DNA of 6,497 nucleotides. Source: SW-9-67-25 sp964471665. GTDB taxonomy: Archaea; Halobacteriota; Halobacteria; Halobacteriales; Haloarculaceae. The stretch covers positions 1 through 6,497 of the forward strand of contig CAYYHG010000159.1 of assembly GCA_964471665.1 (NCBI GenBank), read 5' to 3'. The position numbers and the translations under genes are program-made. The notes beneath the pieces are model-generated. The model was not told the DNA's origin, ran no database searches, and worked only from the letters and a program-made list of their open reading frames with translations. Shown one piece after another: positions 1 to 5,650 of the stretch (its first letter is position 1; every line of letters begins with the position of its first letter).

Positions 1-334
1 CGTCACTATCGTCACTGCTGTCGGGATCGACTTCCTCTGAGTCATCTCCGTCCAGGCCGGCCCCACTTGAACCGCCACTCGCGCCCGACCCATTGTCGAC
101 CGGCGTCGGCGTCGGTGTCGGTGCAGGCGTGGGCGTCGGTGTCATTTCGACCGTCGGCACCGGGGTCTCGCTGTGGACGCCCGGAAGCGAGTTTTCTCCC
201 TCCTCGATACTGTCGAACGTACCGATACCGAGTCCGAGCAAGACGAGTATCAACAACAGCAATACACCTATCCGTCGCTTGTGGGATCCGTCTCCGGAAA
301 CCGCCGACCGGACGCGTCCGAGTATGTTCGACAC
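1..334 (-). CDS. N-terminally membrane-anchored TP-linker protein, partial (3' end outside window)
   Basis: I do not recognise the family. The gene starts with GTG at 334-332 and stays open to the left edge, giving 111 codons. Residues 18-21 are HKRR, a positively charged flank, followed by one hydrophobic segment at about 22-40 (IGVLLLLILVLLGLGIGTF). This is a signal anchor or uncleaved signal that would leave the rest outside the cell. Residues 57-78 form a Thr-Pro linker, and residues 80-111 are rich in Gly, Ser, Asp and Glu, typical of haloarchaeal exported proteins. The functional domain would lie beyond the window. A strong Shine-Dalgarno sequence fixes the start. Codons such as ATA, TTG and GTA are common in the first 50 residues, and GC is visibly lower than in the neighbouring genes, which could mean different ancestry. 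The gene reads in the same direction as the surface-protein gene upstream, 194 bp away, with a hairpin element between them. Confidence 0.75.
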   Translation of the reverse strand, partial: MSNILGRVRSAVSGDGSHKRRIGVLLLLILVLLGLGIGTFDSIEEGENSLPGVHSETPVPTVEMTPTPTPAPTPTPTPVDNGSGASGGSSGAGLDGDDSEEVDPDSSDDSD

Positions 335-341
335 GTGTCTG

Positions 342-348
342 ACCTCCT
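342..348 (-). promoter_or_regulatory. Shine-Dalgarno site AGGAGGT
   Basis: On the minus strand AGGAGGT lies 7 nt upstream of the GTG at 334. It closely matches the complement of the archaeal 16S rRNA 3' end and decides the start of the partial gene at the left edge. It is the only clear Shine-Dalgarno site I found in the window. Confidence 0.8.
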
Positions 349-368
349 AAGTCTCAGCCTACGTACGG

Positions 369-399
369 GATAAACGTGGTGATGGGTCTTACATATTGG
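369..399 (-). promoter_or_regulatory. Candidate promoter region for the partial left-edge gene
   Basis: Two weak TATA-like stretches lie upstream of the GTG at 334 on the minus strand. CGTTTATC at 369-376 would place the transcript start almost on the Shine-Dalgarno site. CCAATATGTAA at 389-399 would leave a leader of roughly 35 nt and fits better with use of that site. Neither is a strong match, so the choice is inference. Confidence 0.3.
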
Positions 400-430
400 C
401 CGGTTGGAAATGCTCAATCGGTCATTGACC

Positions 431-446
431 CCGGGAACGGACCCGG
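431..446. repeat. Short GC hairpin beside element copy 1
   Basis: CCGGG (431-435) and CCCGG (442-446) are complementary around a 6-nt loop, AACGGA. The hairpin lies 4 nt from the outer arm of element copy 1. No similar hairpin flanks copy 2, so it is probably not part of the element. It could add to transcript termination after the surface-protein gene, but no T tract follows it. Confidence 0.35.
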
Positions 447-450
447 TTCA

Positions 451-532
451 TACTGTCGGCTATACCTTCGTGAAGATATTCGGCACCCCGGGATGCCGAT
501 ATTGCTCACGCGCTTATAGCCGACAGTATCAG
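451..532 (-). repeat. Palindromic hairpin element, copy 1 (downstream of the surface-protein gene)
   Basis: The outer arms at 450-464 and 515-529 are perfectly complementary over 15 bp (TACTGTCGGCTATA plus one flanking pair). Inside them are a second stem, CGTGA 469-473 with TCACG 506-510, and an apical stem, TCGGCA 480-485 with TGCCGA 494-499, closing a CCCCGGGA loop. The element aligns along its length with 5571-5650. It shares the terminal TACTG and CAGTATCAG, the central CCCCGGG and the CTCACG-to-GCTTAT block. The surface-protein stop codon (529-531) sits at its right edge. It could be a small mobile element, a terminator or a structured 3' UTR. No transposase is encoded in it. The fold was worked out by eye. 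Confidence 0.8.
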
Positions 533-3351
533 TACCCGAGATACAGTGCCACCCCTTTCAGGAGCAGCAACCCCACGAGGAGGGGAGCGAAGACGAAGGT
601 GACGAGCGGTCTGAGCAGCCCGGTCGGGAGGAACCCGAGCACTGACCCGAGGAGACCGACAATCGGATCGAAGACCCCCAGCACGGAGGCGAGCAGTCCA
701 CCGCCGCCGACAGTCAGCTCCCTGGCAGTCGTTCCGTTGACCGCGACGGGGTACGTTCCCGTCTCGTCTGGCACGTACCGGAACGCGACCGAGCGTTGCT
801 CGCCGGCAGGAAGCGTGACCGATTCGGTCGCGACCACGGATCCGTTGACCGAGAGGCCGGCGACGTACACAGTGTTCCCGTCGGCGCGGTTCTCGACGGT
901 CGCGTTCACGAGGACCACGTCTCCGGGTTCGACCGCCGACGCGTTCAGCGTCGCGTTGCTGACGACGACGCTCCCGTCTTCGGGTGTCGGTGTCGGCGTG
1001 GGCGTGGCTCCGGCGTCGCTGGTCGGTGTCGGCGTGGACGTCGCTCCACCCGCGCTCTCCGATCCGGCGGCCGGGACGACGACCGCAAAGCGGGACAGAC
1101 CGGGAGCGTCGGCCCGGAACTGGACCGTCCCGTCGTCGCGCCCGAGGACTCTCGTCTCGAGTCGCTGCCACTCCTCGCCCTGCTGGCGGAGTATCGTCAC
1201 CTCCTCGGGGGTGGCCCCGAGGCTGTCGAGCCGGTCCGCGCCGACACCCACGCGCAGTGTCACGGACCGGAACCCGGCGTCGGGCACCTCGTGTGCAATC
1301 GCGAACCCACCGACCGGTCGGGTGTCGGTCGCTGCCGCGGCGTCGGCGACCGATCCGGCGTCGTTCGCCGAGAGCCCGAGTGTGAACTGCCCGTACCGGG
1401 CCGGCACAACCTCGACGTCGACGAGCGTGACGTCACTGCTCGCTGCCAGCGCCTCTCTCCGGCCCTCGGCGACACTGACCGGCACGCCGGGACTGGGTTT
1501 CCTGACCTCGACGAGCGCCGTCTCGGCCGGCCCGCCTCCCGGTGTGACGACCCGGAGGTCGGGACTGGCGACCCGTCGAACGCCATTGAGGGCCGCGGCG
1601 CTGGCCGTCGAGGCGTCCCCGGCGCCGGGCGAGAGGTCGAGCGCGACACTCGCTGTCCCCGACCGGCCCTCGGTGTCGACGGCAGTCAGCGAGACCGTAC
1701 GGGTGCCGGGCTCGAAGGTCTTCGTGACACGCTCGCCCGTGGCGTTGGTCCCATCGTCGAACGCCCAGGTGTACGACGAGACGCCGGTCAGGTCGGAGGT
1801 GTGACGCGCGTCGAAGACGAGCGTCAGGTTCTCCGAGGCCACGAAGTCGATCGCAACGACCGGGTCCGGGCCGCTGCGGTCGAGGTCGGTCCCCACCTCG
1901 CCGTTCGGGAACCGTTCCCTGGTGTTGCCCGCCCCGTCGGTCGCGTTCGCGAGCCGGAAGGTCAGGTTGCCCTCGGCGGCCGCGGTGTAGGTGGTCTCGT
2001 AGGCGAGGCGTGACTCGTCGGGTGTGAACGCCGACAGGTCGATGGTGTCACTGACCGCTCCCCCGACGGAGACGTTGAGTCCGCCCAGGCGCTCGCTGGG
2101 GACGACCGTTATCGTCGCCGACCCGTCCGAGCCACCCGTCACGGCGAACTCCTCGATCTCGGGGGCGGCGCCGTCCATCCCCGTGAGGACCGCCTGGCGT
2201 GTCGTGTCCTCGTCGGTCGGATCGAACTCGTGGCCGCTGGTGTCCGTGAGGACAGCCCCGTCCCGCACCCGAACGAGTAACTCGTCCTCGTCGACTGGCC
2301 GGGGCAACGCAAGCACCACCGAGGCGTTCCTCCCGTCCTCGGTCGCAGTCACGTTTGCGAGCCGGTACTCCTGGAGAAGGCTCTCTGAGACGCCGTTCCG
2401 GCGCACGTAGGCCGACACCGGGGTGTCCGTACTGGATCCCGCCACCAGGAAGTCGTGGGCCTGGAACGAACTCTCCGCGACGTCGACGTCGTCGAGGAAG
2501 TACAGTTCGATCTCCGTGTCGCTGGCCTTCGAGACGGACTGCAGTTCTGGTGCCTCGACGCCGCCGACGCGGATGGTCCGGAACGTCGAGTCGACGACGG
2601 TCCCGTCGACGTCTTCGATGTCGGCCTCGCCGCTGAGTCCGACCAGCAGTGGCCGCGTATCCGTCTCCGGGGCGAGTGTCAGCACCACCGAGGCGTTGGA
2701 TCCCTCCTCGGTGGCCGAGGTGTTCTCGATGGTCGACCGGTTGAGCGTGAAGTCGGCCGTGTCGATCGAGTCGTTGTCGACGCCCTCGTCGTCGGTGATG
2801 ACGACCTCGACGGCCGAGGCGTTCACCCGCGAGGCGTCGTGGAGCTGCGGCGGGTTCCCGGGCGCGGGTACCACCGCGCTGAACTGATCGGTTGGATCGA
2901 ACTCGTTGCCGTTCGTGTCGGCGATGTCCGTGTCGTTCGTGCCCGATATCGTGACCGCCTGGTTGTCTACCCCCTCCTCGAGCGTGACTTCCAGGTCCGC
3001 GTCGGTCCCGTTCTCCGAGACGTTCAGCCCCGAGATGGTGCCCGGCGAGACGCTGAAATCGCTGGCGTTGATTGTGGACTCGTCGACGTCGTGGTTGTCA
3101 CTCAGCCGCATCTCGATGGTGGTGGTCCCTTCCCGCCTGAGTTCTGTCACTTCGGGTGGCTCGAAGTCGTCGCCGTCTCCGTGTGCGGCGAGGGCCTCGG
3201 CGACGGGATCGACTCCCAGACCCGTGCCGAGGGCCACGAGACAGGCGACCGCGAGAAGCAGCGACGCGAGTCTGACCCACCCCCGGGGTCCGTCCCTCGG
3301 GCGGGTCCCGCCCGACCGTCGGGTCGCTGGTGCCCGTCCACGAGGGAACAT
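529..3351 (-). CDS. Exported multidomain surface protein (Ig-like repeats, PKD, PGF-pre-PGF-like, CARDB-like, C-terminal membrane anchor)
   Basis: The product has 940 residues and is predicted to sit outside the cell, anchored at its C-terminus. Residues 1-55 are an Arg-rich n-region and hydrophobic core (about 25-46), with a likely Sec cleavage after ALA at 53-55. Three related Ig-like units follow (about 65-162, 167-262, 267-388), resembling SbsA/Big-type domains and sharing NASDF-like and EFDPTD motifs. A fourth Ig-like stretch lies at about 396-490. A PKD domain is at about 497-575 (YTWAFDDGT, then FEPGTRTVSLTAVD). A PGF-pre-PGF-like domain is at about 597-760 (EEWQRLETR, then APGLSRFAV). 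A TP linker (772-790), a CARDB-like domain (about 794-881) and two hydrophobic segments (about 885-938) finish the protein. About twenty N-glycosylation sequons are present. Adhesion or cell-envelope architecture is inferred; no catalytic motif is visible. The ATG at 3351 was preferred over the open frame reaching 3480 because of the signal peptide and the TATA box spacing. Confidence 0.88.
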   Translation of the reverse strand: MFPRGRAPATRRSGGTRPRDGPRGWVRLASLLLAVACLVALGTGLGVDPVAEALAAHGDGDDFEPPEVTELRREGTTTIEMRLSDNHDVDESTINASDFSVSPGTISGLNVSENGTDADLEVTLEEGVDNQAVTISGTNDTDIADTNGNEFDPTDQFSAVVPAPGNPPQLHDASRVNASAVEVVITDDEGVDNDSIDTADFTLNRSTIENTSATEEGSNASVVLTLAPETDTRPLLVGLSGEADIEDVDGTVVDSTFRTIRVGGVEAPELQSVSKASDTEIELYFLDDVDVAESSFQAHDFLVAGSSTDTPVSAYVRRNGVSESLLQEYRLANVTATEDGRNASVVLALPRPVDEDELLVRVRDGAVLTDTSGHEFDPTDEDTTRQAVLTGMDGAAPEIEEFAVTGGSDGSATITVVPSERLGGLNVSVGGAVSDTIDLSAFTPDESRLAYETTYTAAAEGNLTFRLANATDGAGNTRERFPNGEVGTDLDRSGPDPVVAIDFVASENLTLVFDARHTSDLTGVSSYTWAFDDGTNATGERVTKTFEPGTRTVSLTAVDTEGRSGTASVALDLSPGAGDASTASAAALNGVRRVASPDLRVVTPGGGPAETALVEVRKPSPGVPVSVAEGRREALAASSDVTLVDVEVVPARYGQFTLGLSANDAGSVADAAAATDTRPVGGFAIAHEVPDAGFRSVTLRVGVGADRLDSLGATPEEVTILRQQGEEWQRLETRVLGRDDGTVQFRADAPGLSRFAVVVPAAGSESAGGATSTPTPTSDAGATPTPTPTPEDGSVVVSNATLNASAVEPGDVVLVNATVENRADGNTVYVAGLSVNGSVVATESVTLPAGEQRSVAFRYVPDETGTYPVAVNGTTARELTVGGGGLLASVLGVFDPIVGLLGSVLGFLPTGLLRPLVTFVFAPLLVGLLLLKGVALYLGY
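982..1038 (-). repeat. Low-complexity Thr-Pro linker repeat in the surface-protein gene
   Basis: Degenerate 6-bp units (plus strand GTCGGT/GTCGGC/GTGGGC) encode alternating Thr and Pro at residues 772-790, separating the PGF-pre-PGF-like domain from the CARDB-like domain. A very similar tract at 101-142 encodes the TP linker (residues 65-78) of the left-edge gene. Confidence 0.75.
2188..3159 (-). repeat. Three tandem Ig-like coding repeats within the surface-protein gene
   Basis: The three units encode residues about 65-162, 167-262 and 267-388. Similarity remains at DNA level. The plus-strand run CACCACCGAGGCGTT occurs near 2316 and again near 2683, in the codons for TEDGRNASVV and TEEGSNASVV. 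The GGATCGAACTCGT stretch occurs near 2219 and again near 2895, in the codons for EFDPTD of units 3 and 1. The pattern points to internal duplication followed by divergence. Confidence 0.65.
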
Positions 3352-3374
3352 CGTCGCGGGATACGTGACCACCC

Positions 3375-3382
3375 TATTTAAA
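3375..3382 (-). promoter_or_regulatory. TATA box (TTTAAATA) of the surface-protein gene
   Basis: TTTAAATA on the minus strand is a strong haloarchaeal TATA element. Its centre is about 27 nt upstream of the ATG at 3351, so transcription should begin at or within a base or two of that ATG. This predicts a leaderless mRNA, consistent with no Shine-Dalgarno site upstream. The surface-protein gene is therefore probably a separate transcription unit from the repair genes upstream. The rest of the 3352-3507 gap shows only a weak 6-bp hairpin. Confidence 0.75.
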
Positions 3383-3507
3383 CAACCCGCGCAGATTTCA
3401 GCGAACGATAACGACGGCGCCGCCGGACCTGGCTCCGCAACCCCGCGCACAGTCGGCTGTGGTGGCTCGCGACCACACACCGGGGAGGACGTCGAGAGTC
3501 GTTCCGG

Positions 3508-5037
3508 TCATTCCCGCTCGCGAACGGTACCCCCGCTCAGTCCCTCCCACTCGACGCGGTAGCCCAGTCGTGACAGCGCGGCACTGGCGTCGTCGATCCC
3601 GAACCCGTCGAGGGCGGCCCCGGCGTCGTCGAGTGCCATCCCGGGCTCGATTTCCCCGGCGAGAGCCTCGAGTACGTCCGGTCGGACGAGCGTCCGCCCG
3701 ACGCGCTCGTGGTCGGGGAACTGCTTGTCCTCGATGGCGCTCTCGCTGACGCCGTGTGTGTCCGCCAGCGCGGCCAGGGACACCACGTCCGCGTCTGGCC
3801 GGAGTTGTCCGGGCAGTTCGGCGGCGGCCGCGGCGACGAGGTCTGTCTCGTGGTGCCGCAGGGCGTCCCGGACGTCCTTGAGACGAACCCTCCCCGAGTA
3901 GGGGATGGCGCGGTGGTCGCGGGCCTCGATCTCCTCGCCGACACCGAGTGACTCGTCGACCGCCACGAGCATCTCGACGTCGTCGACGTCGGCGAGCCTG
4001 GAGAGTTTTTTCGCGACGTACTCGGGGGTCCAAAAGCCCATGATCTCGAAGTACACGCGGAAATCGCCGTGGCGCCAGTCGAACGCGAAATCCGGAACGA
4101 CGACGTGTTCACCCGCCGGGATCGGGTCGGGCTCGCGGACGAGACGCCAGTCGAGGTCCAGCGACTGGAACCGGGTCGCGAAGTCGGCCTCGACGCCGCT
4201 GTCGAAGGTCATCTCGGCCACCGGGTCGGCCTCGGGCACGGAGACGTCGCCGTCCTGGAGGACGAGGTCACGTTCGGTTCCGCGGTCGTCGACGACGGCC
4301 TCGAGGCGCCACTCGCCCGTTTTCGCGACCGTCCGGAGCAGGCGCGCAAAGCGCGTGCCGTACCGCCGACTGCGGCGGAAGAGCGCGTCGGGGCCAGTAA
4401 CCACCACCTCGCGGTCCGTCTCGCCGATCCGCCGCCGCTCGCTGTCGGGCAGGCGGCGTACCTCGTAGAGCAGGCGGAGCCGCTTGACCGCCGAGACGAC
4501 GCGCTTGGGATCGGTGCTCCGGACGCGGATCTCTGTCGCGTCGAACAGCGCGGTCTGGGCCAGCGAGAGGTTGTACTGGGTGACCAGTTCGGCGGGCTCC
4601 CACCGGGCGTCGACGTCCGCGAGCACCTGCCGTTTCTCGCGGTCGGCGTACAGCGACTCCGCGACCGCCTCGGGGGTGGCGTCCAGTCGCTCGCCTGCGC
4701 GGGCCAGCGCCTCCTCGCGGTCGCTCTCGGTGACGACGCCCACCGCCTCGGCAGCGGCGAAGGCAGCCCCTCGCGCCCGCCCGGGATCGACCGGCGCTCG
4801 TGTCTCGTAGGTCGTCTCGCGGTCGAGCAGCTTGGCGAACCCCCGGACGAGTTTGAAGTCGTCACTGTCGCGTTCGATGTCGGTCAGCGCCGCGTCGAGG
4901 CGCTCGCGCGGTTCGCCGACGTGACCCTGGTAGCAGCCGACGACCCGCGCCGCGAGGCGCTCCCGGGAGGTGTCGGCGAACTGCGGGTGGTAGCCCCCGC
5001 CAGCGCGGGAGACGCGGAGCAGGTCCTTCGTGAGCAC
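3508..5037 (-). CDS. bax1: DUF790-family nuclease, XPB partner Bax1
   Basis: The product has 509 residues and is recognised as the DUF790 family. Archaeal Bax1 binds XPB helicase and cuts DNA near junctions as part of a presumed nucleotide-excision-repair machine. The N-terminus (MLTKDLLRVSRAGGGYHPQF) is typical of the family. A PD-(D/E)XK-type nuclease core is visible: P315-D316 (VPDFAFDW), then E331 in VYFEIMGFW, with K343/K344 following in the helix. Residues about 415-460 (SLAALADTHGVSESAIEDK, then GRTLVRPDVLEAL) look like an excisionase-type helix-turn-helix, and the last 40 residues form a small acidic tail domain. The start is GTG with no Shine-Dalgarno site, but it matches where the family begins. 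The gene follows the 166-codon gene after 45 bp and XPB lies just beyond, matching the known XPB-Bax1 association. Function is assigned from family and context. Confidence 0.87.
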   Translation of the reverse strand: MLTKDLLRVSRAGGGYHPQFADTSRERLAARVVGCYQGHVGEPRERLDAALTDIERDSDDFKLVRGFAKLLDRETTYETRAPVDPGRARGAAFAAAEAVGVVTESDREEALARAGERLDATPEAVAESLYADREKRQVLADVDARWEPAELVTQYNLSLAQTALFDATEIRVRSTDPKRVVSAVKRLRLLYEVRRLPDSERRRIGETDREVVVTGPDALFRRSRRYGTRFARLLRTVAKTGEWRLEAVVDDRGTERDLVLQDGDVSVPEADPVAEMTFDSGVEADFATRFQSLDLDWRLVREPDPIPAGEHVVVPDFAFDWRHGDFRVYFEIMGFWTPEYVAKKLSRLADVDDVEMLVAVDESLGVGEEIEARDHRAIPYSGRVRLKDVRDALRHHETDLVAAAAAELPGQLRPDADVVSLAALADTHGVSESAIEDKQFPDHERVGRTLVRPDVLEALAGEIEPGMALDDAGAALDGFGIDDASAALSRLGYRVEWEGLSGGTVRERE

Positions 5038-5082
5038 TGTCCGTGGATACGAGTCCGCGGACTTGTCAGACTGTCGCCTCTG

Positions 5083-5583
5083 TCAGTTCCGCCGCGAGCC
5101 CTGTGCGTCCTGGGGTCGTGACGCCTCGGTCCAGTTGGCGTCGTCGAGAACGACCGTCGAGATGACGGCCGCGACCCGGCGGGCGCTGTGCTCGCGCTGG
5201 AAAAAGGCGACGTGGCCCAGCGACGCGCTCACAGACTTGCTCACCTCCGTGGTCGGCATCCGCTCGTCGCCGACGATGTCCTCGACCTCGCGGGTGAGCA
5301 ACTCCCCGACCTCCGAGGCGGCGGGCGGTGTGAGTTCCTGTCCTGCCGGGAGCAGGTCGTAGGTGACGGCGTATCCCTCGTCGTAGGCCTCGACGGCGAA
5401 GAACGGTTTCCCCGCGCGCTCTGCCGTATCGTACTCCCGCTCGAGAGTCTCCCGGTTCTCGTAGAGTGGGACGTCCTGTGGATCGTAACCGACTGGCACG
5501 TCCCTCTCTACGGGCGTCTCGAATATGTACTTTCGCGTCCCGGGATCGTTTCCCGAAGCCACACTTCTCGTACTGCCGGCCAT
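5083..5583 (-). CDS. Hypothetical protein between XPB and Bax1
   Basis: I do not recognise this family. The product has 166 residues with no signal peptide, membrane segment, zinc-binding cysteines (it has none) or known catalytic motif, so it should be cytoplasmic. Residues about 18-82 look like a compact alpha/beta unit (KYIFETPVERDVP, PFFAVEAYDEGYAVTYDLLP). Residues 90-105 and 128-147 look helical (EVGELLTREVEDIVG; EHSARRVAAVISTVVLDD). The C-terminus is polar. The frame is likely real because it is open, acidic and sits in the repair operon: 63 bp after the XPB stop and 45 bp before bax1. The start is uncertain. ATG 5583-5581 lies inside the arm of hairpin element copy 2 and has no Shine-Dalgarno site. 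A GTG at codon 8 is the nearest alternative. A role with XPB or Bax1 is inferred from position only. Confidence 0.7.
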   Translation of the reverse strand: MAGSTRSVASGNDPGTRKYIFETPVERDVPVGYDPQDVPLYENRETLEREYDTAERAGKPFFAVEAYDEGYAVTYDLLPAGQELTPPAASEVGELLTREVEDIVGDERMPTTEVSKSVSASLGHVAFFQREHSARRVAAVISTVVLDDANWTEASRPQDAQGSRRN

Positions 5584-5650
5584 AACTACGTGGCGATATT
5601 CGACCCCGGGGGATCGAAATTACTCACGGGCTTATGGCCGGCAGTATCAG
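5571..5650 (-). repeat. Palindromic hairpin element, copy 2 (between XPB and the hypothetical gene)
   Basis: The outer arms TACTGCCGGCCATAA (5571-5585) and its exact complement (5632-5646) pair over 15 bp. An inner stem, CGTGG 5589-5593 with TCACG 5624-5628, includes one G-U pair. An apical stem, TTCGA 5599-5603 with TCGAA 5614-5618, closes a CCCCGGGGGA loop. Compared with copy 1, two outer-arm base pairs change on both sides together (5576/5641 and 5581/5636 against 456/523 and 461/518). The apical stem also differs in sequence but still pairs. The right edge contains the XPB stop codon, and the left arm contains the predicted ATG of the next gene, so the element fills the whole gap. Confidence 0.82.

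Noticed and set aside
101..142. Periodic GTCGGC/GTCGGT tract as a minisatellite or CRISPR-like repeat
   Set aside because: It is in frame and simply encodes a Thr-Pro linker. There are no unique spacers.
423..452. Nine-codon minus-strand ORF (ATG at 452) just past element copy 1
   Set aside because: It is too short and has no Shine-Dalgarno or promoter signal. The ATG arises by chance next to the repeat arm.
404..1804. Long plus-strand open frame (466 codons) opposite the surface-protein gene, and similar plus-strand frames at 796-2013, 2455-3381 and 4069-5121
   Set aside because: They are antisense shadows of GC-rich minus-strand genes. Their translations are Arg/Ser/Pro- or Arg/Gly-rich with no recognisable domains, unlike the acidic proteins of the opposite strand.
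3229..3261. Possible lipobox cysteine (C37, AVAC) in the surface-protein signal peptide
   Set aside because: The residue at -3 is Ala rather than Leu/Val/Ile, and the hydrophobic core continues past the cysteine. An ordinary cleavage site (ALA) follows later.
3458..3477. Hairpin TGTGGT/ACCACA as a terminator after bax1
   Set aside because: The arms are only 6 bp around an 8-nt loop, and no T tract follows on the minus strand. Archaeal termination usually depends on T-rich stretches.
3398..4112. Other-frame minus-strand ORFs (3398-4033 and 3537-4112) overlapping bax1
   Set aside because: They overlap a recognised family protein and give Arg-rich or Ser/Thr-rich low-complexity translations with no signals of their own.
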